64,000 bases of DNA from Prostheceraeus crozeri (taxonomy: Eukaryota > Platyhelminthes > Polycladida > Euryleptidae), in NCBI GenBank assembly GCA_907163375.1, contig CAJQUW010011548.1, positions 278,001 through 342,000 of the forward strand, read 5' to 3'. A program made the translations under genes and the position numbers. This document shows, piece after piece, positions 7,524-19,109 of this stretch (its first letter is position 1; each line of letters begins with the position of its first letter). The notes beneath the pieces are model-generated. The model was not told where the DNA came from, searched no databases, and was given only the letters and a program-made list of their open reading frames with translations.

Positions 7524-7580
7524 AAATGCTTGATTCTCATTGGATGATGATCCTCATTGGACAATAACATCAAGCTGAAT

Positions 7581-7813
7581 CCAAATCTGGCCTCCGTTTA
7601 CCAATCCGAGCCTTCATTCGCCCGCTGGAGCTGTTTCTTGGGAAATTCTAACTCTGTCGTTTTTCGTCAATCTCCCAAAATCTTAAATGGCGTCTCACAT
7701 CTAAACGAAGACAGATATGAACAAGCCGTTTCTTTCACTGAATTTGTCTCACTCTTAGCTTTCAAACGAGCTATTGCACGACTTTCTACGATCTCTAGAA
7801 CCAAAGTTGGAAG
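7581..7813 (+). repeat. Detached, diverged copy of the giant element's terminal-arm sequence
   Basis: This stretch aligns with 30290-30517 in the right arm of the 16891-31083 element. Shared blocks include ccaaatctgg, ctaactctgtcgttttt, atggcgtctcacatctaaac, and a 38-nt identical stretch at the right-hand end containing gcacgactttctacgatct and ending in aaagttggaag. The similarity stops abruptly at both sides. It is an older, solo relic of the same repeat family, next to the end of the virus-like block. Confidence 0.8.
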
Positions 7814-7984
7814 ATCGGTGCCGGGGGGGAGGTCAGTGAAATTTGATGAAAAATGTTTTGGTGAAGGTCCCAGGTCGAAATGACACACTTTGGAAAATTT
7901 TCAAAATTTTACCCATACAAAGCCACTCTGACACTTAGAATTTTTTCAGGTGAGCTACAACAGTCCACCCTCCCAACCTGGCCG

Positions 7985-8215
7985 GCACACCACGCCAACC
8001 TGGACAGCACATCACCGCGCGCTACGACGGCCGGCCAGAGGGGGGGGACGTCAGCGAACCTTTCGGACTCACTTGGCCGGCACACCACGACACTCTGTCG
8101 TTCCAGAGGGGGGGGAGTCAGACTCAATGCACCACGGCGGCCGTCCACGACACTCTGCCGATCCAGAGGGGGGGACGTCAGCGACGGCGGCCATCTTGCG
8201 CGGTCCAGAAGTGGA
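7985..8215 (+). repeat. GC-rich tandem repeat with CCAGAGGGGGG motifs
   Basis: Three imperfect units share the pattern ccacgacactctg...tccagagggggg..gtcag. The CCAGAGGGGGG string occurs here near 8035, 8104 and 8164, and twice at each outer end of the 16891-31083 element. The region is strikingly GC-rich against its surroundings and has G-runs able to form G-quadruplex structures. Open frames here are composition artefacts. Confidence 0.7.
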
Positions 8216-8549
8216 GTTTTACTTACTACTGACATCTTTGCTGTTTTAACGAGGATTTCTCACCAATCCAATTATCTGCCACTGAAACCAAGTTTGCTAA
8301 CAATTTGAGTCTTATTCTTCCAATGTAGTCAAATGACTCTGAAGCACCATCTGCATAAGAATAGTGAAATTTCATGGGTGACTAATTTGTTTGTGATAGG
8401 CCTAATCTAACTCATAATGAATCGGTATAGATCGAATGCAGTATTCAGTCTAAAAGGGCATTAATGATTTCAAAATTCCAATAAGTGTACTATACAGACG
8501 ATATCAACATTATAAAACATTATCAAGTATTCTCGAACAATCATATGTG

Positions 8550-10260
8550 ATCATGAAATCGAAGCCAAAACGTAATCCGCCATGAATTGATGAAACCATC
8601 CTGAAATGGAGGCGCGCGAAAACAAGGCTTTATCACCAAGGAAAGTTTGAAAAAGTCAAATTCTTCAACTCACTTATTGAAACACGGACAAGTGAGAGGA
8701 AGTCTAATTTTGTGAACTCTAAACTCAACATGGATTTGAATCCAAGGCAATGGTGGAGTCACGTCAATATTCTTCCAAATCAGAAGCCGAAGAGTGATCC
8801 AAAAGTGTCGACATCTAAACAAACAAATCTTGACGGCGAATGGGTTAATGATATTGAAGCAGCAGAGAAGCTGTGCGCGTACTTTGCTTCAATAACAAAC
8901 GAAACAACTATTAACGAACCCAACATTGACATTCTTCTTGGTAACAGTGTCAAACCTCCCACTACATACGAGGTCCTCAGGTACCTGTCAAATTAATGAG
9001 CACAAAAGTTCAGGAATATCAAAGATCCCAGCATGGTTACTCAAGAACGGCAGTGGCTTCATAATTCAACCTCTGATGAGTATAATTGACAACATATTTT
9101 CCAAGCACCACTTTCTTGATATATGAAAGTGTGCTAAAGTGCGTCCAATTCCAAAGAAAAAGTCTCCGTCAACATGTGCGGATTTTCGACCTCTATTCCT
9201 TCTCGAGATTCTATCAAAAATCGTCGAAAAAACTATCTGTGACAGGTACCAACACGGTCTCTCTTTGCCGAACCAACATGCATATGTTGAAAATGGTGGT
9301 ACAACAAATGCGCTAATATCGATTTTTGACAAGTGGACCGAAGCTCTAGACGCTGGCTCACCCTTCGTAAGAGCCATCATGAATGGCATGACACGTGCAT
9401 TTGACAGAATGCGACCTGCGCTCCTTCTGCCTAAGCAGCTGCACAACCACATTGACCCTGGTCTCACCGCCTTGACACAAAGCTACCTCGCAGGTCTCAA
9501 GCAAGTAGTCGTCTTTCAAGGCGCGACCTCGCGAGAAGCAGAAGTATCAGGTGGAGTGCCTCAGGGATCAGTCTTGGGGCCTTGGCTGTGGCTCACTTAT
9601 ATGCGGATGACGTAACAGTGAGCATTTCCTCTTCGAAACACAGGTAAGATCTTCACAACAAAGCTGAGAACTCAATCAAAGGTATCCAACAATGGTGCAT
9701 AGAAAACAATATGTCCCTGAGTGCAACCAAAACTGTTGAACTCATCGTCAGTGCAAAAAGGAATACCAAGTCGATCACATTTTCGTTGGAGACAGCTACA
9801 TACGACAGATGGACTGTGTGAAGCTTCTCGGCGTAACTGTTGATAAACATTTAACTTTCAAAAAATCACGTCGAACTCTGCAGAAAAAAGGCCATGCAGA
9901 GAATATTCTGGCTACGAACACTAACACGTTATGGTGGCAGTAGTCAAGGACTAACTCCCCTCTATCACACGTGCATTCGGAGCATTTTTGAGTACGTATC
10001 CCCAGCGTGGTTCCCATTTACGTCGAAGATGCTACAGCTGGTCATCGAGAGAGTCGAAAATGTGCTCTAAAAGTCATTCATCTTGCTTTGTTCTACGATG
10101 AGGCTCTTGAACTGACCAAAACACCTCAAATTATCACGCATTGAAGTCGGCGAGACACGAGAGGGTTGAATAGACTGCGAATTCCACCTCATCGTTTGAT
10201 ACTTCGAAGGAAATCCTTTGTGATGTATGTCACACAACTTTATAATTCAAACAGTGTTGT
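8550..10260 (+). pseudogene. Non-LTR retrotransposon reverse transcriptase, decayed 3' part
   Basis: Translation in shifting frames gives a LINE ORF2 pattern: an N-terminal spacer (RARTRLYHQGKFEKVKFFN), RT block RPIPKKKSPSTCADFRPL, GGVPQGSVLGP at about 9550-9580, and a YADD catalytic box at 9600-9611 followed by SLSATKTVELIVSAKR and KLLGVTVDKHL. Sequence between the PQGS and YADD boxes is shortened, and there are several frameshifts and stops (for example TGA after SKHHFLDI). The endonuclease half is missing. The clade is probably CR1/Jockey-like. No promoter, poly(A) tail or duplication was located. Confidence 0.8.
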
Positions 10261-10269
10261 GTAACTTTT

Positions 10270-12160
10270 ATTTTTTATGTGATCAGTAACTGCCTATAAC
10301 TACAAATGATTGAATTCATTTGAGAATAGAAAACCTCTCTCTATCTCTTACTTGTTGAAATTTAGAAATCATTGACATAACCTTGGCAGACTATTCAAAA
10401 TAATTTTACACGAAACCTACTGGTAGTGAAACTTTCGACGCAAAGGCTATTGAAATCTCACCTATCAAACAAATAATTGCATGCATCCACCGTAAAACCA
10501 TGACATTTGCTCAATCATAGAACATGCATGCCCACTGCAAGCCAAGTTCTTTTCAGTCCTTGTGAAAAGAGACAAACATGCTCACAGAATAATATCAAAA
10601 TGGATCCCGAAGATTCTTTCAGAATTCCTTCATTCTAGAGAATCAACATTTCGAAGGTGCGATCGCCAGTTGACCACTCAAATTTATGGAAAATAGTATT
10701 TGCAAGGCGTCGCAACTTTGCGTCGCAGCCGTTCCGTTACTTTGTCAAATACCTTTTGTGCTGTAGAAGTAAATACGTAGTGGGGCCAATCACTGTTCCG
10801 TCAAATCACTGTCGCCGTGTCTGAAGTTGGCCCAAAACGTAGCCCAAAAATAAGCTAATTATTTGGCTGAGAGGTTAAAAAAATTGTTTGGCCCAACTTC
10901 TTATTATTGTGATAACTTCTATAGTTAGGATTCTCTACTGACGTCAAATGCGCTTTCTTATTTGCTTGAGCGACAGCGAGTAGAATGACACATTGCAATT
11001 GAAGTCATGGAAATGCTAGTATAAGTTGAGGGAGAAAATTCTTGGAAATTTTAAGTGATTTATGAATTCTTGGGAAAGACTTGAATAGTTTTCTTGTTTT
11101 TCTGTAATTGGTCAAGTGGATCACGTAGGTAACTGGCAATTGCTTAAGTGGATTTTTACATCAATTGAAAATTGCTGTTAAATGGTGGACCTACTGGCAA
11201 ATTGCAATGTGCAATGAAAAATAATTTTTGATGAAATGCACTTGATGAAATTTTTTGCATGAAATGCACATAGCTACTGGTATAACTGCACGGTAATATT
11301 AGTATAGCATTAGCACAAGATTAGGGTAATAATGAATTAATCCCGTATAATCCCTAGAACGCCTGCAAATTACATTGGAAGAAAATTTATATTTTTCAAA
11401 AAAGTTTTATTTCGAAAATACAGTAATTTATGCATCAAAGGGTTATTAGGCACTACCATATATTAACATAAATCAAAAGGAAATAATCGCTTAAAAATAA
11501 AAATTTTGGGCTTGCCCAGAAACTGACCCAAAATCAGAATTAATTGATCAAAAATACTCAAGTTAGGCCGCCGAGAATTAATGGCCCAACAGAATAAAGA
11601 GGAAGTTCATCAACAAATTGACTGTGCCTATTACTTTGGATAGTGTAGATCAGATAGTAGCATGTCAATAACATATAAGTAACATATTCCTCTACCTGAA
11701 CCCAATAATACAAGTTTTGATGTCCACACTAGCGCTGATGCATTGTGTTGTAATAGTGTGGTAGGTTATAGAGGCGGTAAAAAGAAAGAAAGCTTTGAAA
11801 TATGGCAAAGCACAGCAGTAGAATGCAGTAGCATAATTCGTTAAGCACAGCTATGTATTGGAATTGCATCCATAAAACCTGGACAATTCATAAGATTGTA
11901 ATGCCACCGTTGCTAAGATTAATCAGGACTGCAACGGCAAGTATGTATAATGTACATGCATGTGAATATTGTCTCAACAATATTTTGATAATGCATAATT
12001 CTGTACTCTATCATTTGCAAGCATACTATGTGTAGACCGGCCTATAGTTGGAATATTATGTCAAATTTTAGCCAGGTTTTGCCTTAGATTATTGAGGATA
12101 GTAGGTTTGGCTTGCCTCGGCTTGAATATTTCCAAAATTCATCGGCTCGCGGATCGTCTA
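10270..12160. other. Non-coding AT-rich stretch
   Basis: No frame over 60 codons shows protein character. Several 'ggcccaa' strings occur near 10826, 10890 and 11583 in both orientations and might mark a decayed short element, but no clean inverted repeat could be drawn. Confidence 0.5.
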
Positions 12161-12170
12161 GTCTTCAGGC

Positions 12171-12275
12171 TGGGCAGGACCAGCAGACGTCAACCTTTAG
12201 GCCGGTCCTAACCATTAGCCGACAGCCTTCAGGTCGGTCCTGACCAGCAACCGATTGCCTTTGGGTCGGTGCGGA
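12171..12275. repeat. ~32-bp minisatellite, about 3.5 units
   Basis: The units share the pattern cttYaggYcggtcctRacca followed by ~12 variable bases; the first and last copies are more diverged. The tract lies just upstream of the second LINE and may be part of its 5' region. Confidence 0.7.
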
Positions 12276-13095
12276 TGTCAGGGCAGTCAAAATGTGAGAA
12301 TTTCAAAAATCAGAAAGTGCATAACAAATTTAAGGAGCTAAGTGCGCAGTTTCTGAGTTAGTCCTCGAAATCATCTGTAAATCTCTTCACAATGTGAGAG
12401 TTGCAATTTCTTGCTGTTTTGGAGATATTGACACGAAATTGACTGATTATAATATAGCAATACAAAGGAAAAATAGTATTTTACAAATCGTGATTGACTG
12501 GCAGTGGCTGGTCGTGTCTCTTTTGCTCTGTGTAGCATTATTTATGTATTGTTCGATTTTGGTTTCTGGCCATTTGTTAGTCTCGTTTTTGGTATTGTTG
12601 GCCGCGCCATTGCATCATCTGTCTCAGTGTCTTGTCTACTCAGAGTTTGGTCTACTGATTTTGACGCATTTCGTCTTTTTCTGCATATTTGTCATTTTGT
12701 TTGATCATCGCTCAGATTTCACTACATTGCCAAAGTTCAACATTGGTGGAATTCCGTGGTGTCTCTGTCGCTATTTACAGCGCAATCTACATGTATTGTG
12801 CCGCCGTGTAGATATCTGTGGTTGATATCTGTTATCGTGTTGTTCTGCTAATCCTGCTGATCGATCACAGTGCCTCGATATTCTTGGTGTTTTGTAGGGC
12901 TGGTATTGTCAGTCAAAGACGGCTTTGTGACACAGGCACTGTCAGTGCTTCGGCTTTGTCAGCTGATCGGACACTAGGGTACAAAGCCTCCTTGTCACCG
13001 GTAAAGCAAATTATCGATTATTTTATGACGTCATTAATCGTCATACTTTGTGTGAATCCCTTGTTTTCTATTTTAATAATTGTGATCTCCGTGTG

Positions 13096-13836
13096 ATGCC
13101 GAACACACCATCAACAAGATCAACAAGATCTGGATCGACTGCGTCAGCAACCAGTCTAAATTATATAAAGGCTTTGATTGATGACAAAATGAAGGGCCTT
13201 ACTGACCTGATAGGCCGTGCTAGGAATGAAATCATCCCAACCTTTAGAAGTGAAATTGAAGAATTGCATAAAACCATTTCTAAACTCAAAGTAAATGTCC
13301 GTAAATTTCAGAAAAGTAACGAATTGCTTAAAAAGAAGAACCAATATATTGAGGAAGAACTGATCGTATTAAAGCAACAACAAACGGAAAACATGTACGA
13401 ATTAACGCACGAAGTAGAAGAGAGGGAACGCAGAAAGCTCAACCTCATAATTACCGGATTGCCAGAGTCATCAGATGATCATAACAGCAGTGGTCTACAA
13501 AACGACAAAGATGTTTGCGAGTCTATACTGAAAGAGATAAACATCACTATTGCTGACGACGTAATAGTGCACCGAATAGGTAGAGCTGGTCACGAGAACA
13601 GACCACGGCCTCTAAAACTCAATTGCAAAAATATTGAACAAAGGATCATGATATTGCGAAAGGCGAGAGAATTGCGGTCACATCAAAAATACTCGGATAT
13701 CTTCATCAATCCTGACAGAACGCAAATACAACAAGCAATCCATAAGAAGCTCCGACAAGAATTTAATCGCCGCAGAAGTAATGGTGAAGACGTTGTCATC
13801 TTCCGGGACAGGGTTGTTGTACGACGAAACAACTGA
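13096..13836 (+). CDS. LINE ORF1 protein, coiled coil plus RRM-like domain
   Basis: This is a 246-residue intact frame from ATG 13096. Ser/Thr/Arg-rich residues 1-20 are followed by a long coiled coil (about 50-115, from LIGRARNEIIPTFRSEI to ELTHEVEERERRK). An RRM-like domain begins NLIITGLPES and ends before a basic C-terminus (RQEFNRRRSNGEDVV). This is the usual layout of L1/CR1/L2-group ORF1 RNA chaperones, which coat the element's RNA. It has no stop or frameshift although ORF2 next door is broken, so it may still be made. An upstream in-frame extension to 13048 lacks domain support. Confidence 0.8.
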   Translation: MPNTPSTRSTRSGSTASATSLNYIKALIDDKMKGLTDLIGRARNEIIPTFRSEIEELHKTISKLKVNVRKFQKSNELLKKKNQYIEEELIVLKQQQTENMYELTHEVEERERRKLNLIITGLPESSDDHNSSGLQNDKDVCESILKEINITIADDVIVHRIGRAGHENRPRPLKLNCKNIEQRIMILRKARELRSHQKYSDIFINPDRTQIQQAIHKKLRQEFNRRRSNGEDVVIFRDRVVVRRNN

Positions 13837-13899
13837 AATTCTCAAGTCCACTTTTAAGCCGAGTTCGTAAAACATACACAACAGAAAGTAAAAAATCTC

Positions 13900-16515
13900 C
13901 AATAGAAAAACGTAATTGGCTTGTCTTATGTAATGCTCAATCTGTGCTGTACAAGTTAGACTAGCTTTGAGCACTGATCACTTCGTCCATCCATTTTTTG
14001 TATGCGTTACGGAGACCTGGTTGACATCTGACATAACAAACGATATCCTCACCATACTGTAGATGGTTACAACATATTTCGGAACGATAGGGGTGACGAT
14101 ACATCCGACAAACGCCGCGGTGGTGGAACATTGATCTACGCGTCCTCTTCAACTTCTGCAGTTGATGTCCCCACTGTTTCTGCAAAACCGAAACGCATAG
14201 AAAGCAATCTTATCAAGTTCGTGGAATATGGTATTCTGTCTTATCTTTTCTGTATTTATACACCACCTGGACTAAGAGCAGACATGTTTGTACAAGTTAG
14301 AGAATACGTTGTTGATATTTTTGACTTTTTACTATCATCAACTCCTAACACTGAGATTTTTCTCTGTGGTGATTTAAACAGATGCGACTTTTCCTTTCTT
14401 TGTCAACAGTTCAATAGTGTTAACATCGTGAGCATGCCAACTTTTGGCACTGCAACACTGGATAAATTTTATTGTAATGTCAATTTAGTTAACAGCTTTG
14501 ATGTTTCGATTGCTCCACCACTTGGATTTTGCCACACATTTGCACAAAATTGCTATTATTTCAAAGAGTGCTCATAATTTATGCAGCTCCAAAAATGTTC
14601 GTGTTCAAAAAGTTTTTGACTTTAGAAGTTCACACCTTAATACATTCCTGAAGACACTTGATTTTCCTGACTGGTCCTCAGTTTATTATTCACAAGATAT
14701 CCAAGTATGCACAGAGCGTTTTACGACATTTTCTATCAAGCCTTGTCAATAATACCAATCTCATTTGTCAAACCTGCTCCAAATACTAAGCCCTGGATAA
14801 CACCAATAGTGATCGATCTCATCAATAAACGTTGGCTTGCCTATCGTGATGAAAACTTTCCACTCTATCTACATTACAAGGCAAAAGTAAAACTTACATC
14901 ATTAAATCGAAGAATGGAGCTCAAATATGTGTAAGACTTGCAAAGGTGTTTGGTCTGTTGCAAAGGATGTCAGAGGAAAAACAACAAATAACTCGACTGC
15001 TCAAATTGTTTCCTTATATGCTGATGCATGTGAAGCCGTAGAATCTATCAATTTGTTATTGTCAAGTTTTTTCGTAAAGAGCGGTTCGCATGATTTCGAT
15101 CGCACAACGAAACCCTACGATTTTTCGATTTGTGATAGTGATATGGTGCTCTCTAATTTATGTAAACTAAAAACAGACAGGGCGCCAGGTAGCGACGGTA
15201 CTCACCCTTTTTTACTAAAAGCCGCAGCTCCTGAGATTTGTAAGCCATTGTCACACATTTTTAATTTGTCTTTTCATAACGGCTGTACCTCATATGTGGA
15301 AAGCTTCATTTGTGTGTCCTGTTCCAAAGACAACTCCTGTTAAAAGAGACCTTTTCCGTCAAATTTCTCTTCTCCCTGTCATCAGCAAGGTGTGCGAAAA
15401 TATTATACTTCCGAATTAGAGACGCACTATTATCGACTGTTATGACTCTTGTCAATTTGCCTACCGACCCCGCTCGTCGACCATTTGTGTGCATTGGTTG
15501 CCATACATGATGCAGTTGTCAGACTTTTGGAATCACCCAATGTCAGGGCTATCCGTATTTTGACGTTCGATTTGGGCCATGCATTTGCCTGTCTACCACA
15601 TGAGCTCCTGTTAGCATATCTTTCTCAATTACCACTTCCTAATTGTAATTTCTTAGTTAACTGGGTTAGTCACTACCTATGTAATCGTCAACAACATGTC
15701 AGCTCTAGTAGACCAGTTACCAGTGGCATACTTCGGGGTTCATTGTTAGGACCCTATATGTTTTCTTTGTGCATGTCAACATACCAGCCTTTGAACGATG
15801 ATGTCAAAGTCATTAAATACGCCGATGACACCACGTTGATAATTCCTGGTTTCCGGCATGAACCAGATGATTTGTCTCTTTCTTCCTCAGAAGTGGACCA
15901 TTTTGACAGTTGGTGTAGAGATCATCGCATGTCAATTAATTGTAGTAAGACCAAGGTCTTTAATATCAATTTTTCATGTACCTCTTTGCACAATGTTGCT
16001 GATTTCGAAACTGTACGCTTCCCTAAGATACTCGGTCTGGTTTTCAATTATGGCCTCACTTAGTCAAATCACTTTCAATATGTTTCATCCATTGTTTATA
16101 AGCGTTTGTATGTCCTACGTATATTGAAACCAATTTTCAATCACGATCAACTTGTGCTTGTTTTCAACTGCATCGTTCGCTCGATTATGGACTATGCGTC
16201 ACCTGTCTTCATTAATCCTGGTAGTGCCCTGAATTCAAAATTCGAGATTCTTTGCAAAAGAGCTTTCCGCATAATTCACGGATTCAAGGCAAAATTTTGT
16301 GATCGTTGTGATATGTTCGACATCGCTAGACGCAGGGAAAACTTGTCTCTACGACTTTTTCGTCAAGCACACTACCATTCCAACCACATTCTACACCATC
16401 TGCTTCCAATTCAATCACATCGCAGTTCGAGTCTGATCCTGCCACTTGTTAAGACATTGAGGAGACAGAATGGATTTGTCTTTTCTAGTGCTTTATTGTT
16501 CAACCAATTGACTTG
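13900..16515 (+). pseudogene. LINE ORF2 (AP-endonuclease plus reverse transcriptase), multiply frameshifted
   Basis: Endonuclease motifs appear in order: NWLVLCNAQS near 13915, VTETWLTSD near 14005, the GGG turn near 14120, and CGDLN near 14365. Reverse-transcriptase motifs follow: DRAPGSDG near 15180, a degraded LLPVISK region near 15375, LTFDLGHAFACLP near 15560, the PQG box changed to ILRGSLLGP near 15730, and YADDTTLI at about 15817. The C-terminal segment (FKAKFCDRCDMFDIARRR...) ends at 16515. At least five frame changes and stops separate these pieces, so no full polyprotein can be made. The changed PQG box and missing catalytic SDH also argue against activity. Confidence 0.85.
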
Positions 16516-16959
16516 ATTCTGACCTTGCTTGCTTCTCAATCATGTTTATAATTTCTCTTCTTACAAATCTCCCCGATTTTCATTGGAGATTTTCATGTAT
16601 TCGTTTTGTTGCAAAATAAGCGCTTATTATTATTACAAAAATAATATTTTACAAGTCCCTCGAGTTTCACTTCCCTGGAATGGCAGCATTCCTTAAAATT
16701 AACTTCGATGGAAGTGACTTTCAGTATGACTTTAAGATATAAGAGTATCTATTTTCTCACGCTTGTTCATATCACAAACTATACCTTACTTAAAACTACC
16801 TCCAAAAATGAGAAAAATGTCACAATCAAAAACAATGATCACATACGCGTAAAAAGGTCCGCAATGATATTCAGATATAAAATAAAACTCAGTAGTAGTA
16901 ATCCCATTGCAAAATCAAGTCCAAAATGTGCAACGATGAGTCATCATGCTGACTCAGCC

Positions 16960-17790
16960 CCCCCTCTGGAAGGAAGGAAGAGAGGTGGCCAAGGATGTGC
17001 TGGGAGGAATGGGTCCCAGAGAAAGAAAGCGTTCCCTACCCCCCCTCTGGAAGGAAGGAAGAGCAGCAAGGGTAGGAATCTAGGGAGGATAGAGTTAGAA
17101 AAGGGCGGGTTTTTGGTGGTTTTGGGATGAGAAAGGTCGTTTTTCGTCACGAAGGAGGGTTCGGATGGGAAAACGGAGGTCAGATTCGGAGTCTACGTGA
17201 AATTTTGGGTTAGGTAGGAAGGAAGGAGGAGCTTTCCTGTGAGGCAAGGGCAGGAATTTCTGAAAACCGTCAGAGTTAGAAAAGGGTAGGTTTTGATGAT
17301 TTTGGGATGAGAAAGGCCATTTTAAGGCATGAAGGAGTGCTCGGATGGGAAAACGGAGGGCAGATTCGGAGTCTACGTGAAATTTTGGGTTATGAAGGTT
17401 GTTTCCAGCGAAATCGGAGAGAAAAAGTTTTTGGGACATCCCCCCTCCTGTCAGACTTCCAACTTTGGTTCTAGAGATCGTAGAAAGTCGTGCAATGGCT
17501 CATTTGAAAGCCAAGAGTGAGAAAAATGCAGAGTAGAAAAACACAGTTTGGTCTTATCTACCTGGGTTTAGATGTGAGACGCCATTGAAAATTTTGGAAA
17601 TTGGTGAAAAAAACGACAGAGTTAGAATTTTTACGAAAATGGCTCTAGCGCGTGAACGAAGCCTCGGAGGGGAAAACGGAGACCAGATTTGGAATTACGG
17701 TGCAATTCTGCGTCTAGAGGGTGAGTTTCAAGTAAATCGGAGAGAAAAAGGTGAAAATTTTTTTCAACTCGGCTTCTGGTCATCGTAGAG
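16960..17790 (+). repeat. Subterminal tandem units of the giant element, left end
   Basis: Three or four diverged units of about 190-300 bp share aaaacggagRNcagattcggagtctacgtg and ttgatgattttgggatgag blocks. The outermost part has two copies of CCCCCCTCTGGAAGGAAGGAA at 16970 and 17042. Arrays like this near transposon ends usually bind the transposase; that role is inferred. Confidence 0.75.
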
Positions 17791-18339
17791 AGTCGAGGGA
17801 TGGCTTAAATGAAAGGTGAGAGCGAGAAATCGTGACTGTCAAAATTTGAAGTCAATCGGAGCACTACAACCGGAGATAGACGTGCTTAAAGTTTTGGATG
17901 ATGGAGATGACGTCATCAGCTGATCGCCACAAACTACATAAGTGGAGTCTCTACTTGTGGAAATCAGTTTTCCTCCCGACTGGATTGGGGTAGGTGAACT
18001 CCGGAGCTCTGATGATAGCATTGGAAATCTCCAAAAACCGGGAAACCGACTTAGAAAATTTCATGGCTGATATCAGCTAAGGTGTCTGACTTAAAGGTTA
18101 GCCGGGAGATGGCCTTCGTCTCCAGGCCATAAAAGACTCCATAACTTTAAAGGCTTGTAACTTTGCTTCTACAAGTCCGTTTGACTTGATTCAAAGAAGG
18201 TTCGATCGCTATTGATTAGACCTATAGTGACAGACTACTTATAAAATTTCATAAGTAGTGCTAAAAAGTTGAAAAATTTAAATTCATTATTTTTGGAGGT
18301 TTTCTGGGGTTTTCGACCCTGCTGAAGTCAATGAAGGCA

Positions 18340-19010
18340 TGTATAAGTCTGTACGAGCCACACATGATACAAGCGGATTTTCACTGAAAGCGAGCATGAC
18401 ACAGAGAGTTTTGCTGTAATATTCCACTGACAGGGTGTTCCTTCGGGACGGCGGACGATACCGTAGTGATAAGTGTGGCAAGGGAGTGTGTCATAGTTTA
18501 GACCGAAACCGCTGGGGCAACTCATGTTGGGCATTTGACACAGTTCTCAACGTATCACTTTAAACGCCAATCGGTTGAGTCCTAGCTATCTTATCATGGG
18601 TGGCTACTAAACATCTCCATTGCAAAACGCTTGTGAATCACGGCTTGCTATCAAGCTGATCAAAGCAACGACTTACCAACCTCTTGTAAATAACTCCACC
18701 GGTTTTCATGTCTGGCTATCAAGTCATTGACGGTGCAAGTCACGGAGATTTTTGGTGTAATACTTCCTATTGACGGGCGTCCCTTTTGGGCGGCGATGGA
18801 ATCCGCAGCGAAGAGTACCGCATGGGAAATTCGGCAACTGTAATCCTTGTTAAACCTCTCTGCGTCATGTTTGCAAGTGGTTGCCTTATCGTCTCGACGT
18901 AGTGCTCTGACCGCCAGGGTGACATTTAGCCATCTGTCGATGGTTACTTTAAAACATCTCCATTGCACTTGTCTCCCGATAGTTGGCCATACATGCGAGA
19001 ATGAACCATG
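18340..19010 (-). repeat. Duplicated ~350-bp unit inside the left arm
   Basis: Two diverged copies (about 18340-18620 and 18690-18990) share ordered blocks: c-acRgaga-tttt-g-tgtaata, ctgacagggtgt/ttgacgggcgtc with g-gacggcgg, and aaacatctccattgca. In the aligned minus-strand frame both copies read P-C-x-T-x4-G-x2-R-R-P-x-G-T-P, so the unit may descend from a small Cys-containing coding exon. The second copy has a stop in that frame. The same pair is mirrored at about 28970-29640. Confidence 0.5.
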
Positions 19011-19109
19011 AGTTCTGCTTGCCTCTATCACCGAGGCTAAATGAAATGGAATGAATTGGAAGGGACATTCATGCACCACACGCAACCACAAGCTCATTTC
19101 TCTCTTCGC

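Larger units (their letters stand above)
12300..16640 (+). mobile_element. LINE (CR1/L2-like) with intact ORF1 and broken ORF2
   Basis: The order is a non-coding leader, ORF1 (13096-13836), ORF2 with endonuclease and reverse transcriptase (about 13900-16515) and a short AT-rich 3' end with a TTATTATTATTA run at ~16623-16635. The short simple-repeat tail fits the CR1/L2 group. The 5' boundary is a guess; no target-site duplication was found. Confidence 0.75.

Noticed and set aside
7880..8308. Two overlapping frames of 99-142 codons in the GC-rich repeat
   Set aside because: High GC lowers stop frequency and both strands are open; the region is a tandem repeat.
12394..12825. 143-codon hydrophobic frame before the LINE ORF1
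   Set aside because: Starts with GTG, is T-rich rather than membrane-protein-like in pattern, and lies in the LINE leader.
17095..17439. 114-codon minus-strand frame and its mirror at 30538-30882
   Set aside because: Reads through tandem subterminal repeat units; repeated peptide pattern only reflects the DNA repeats.
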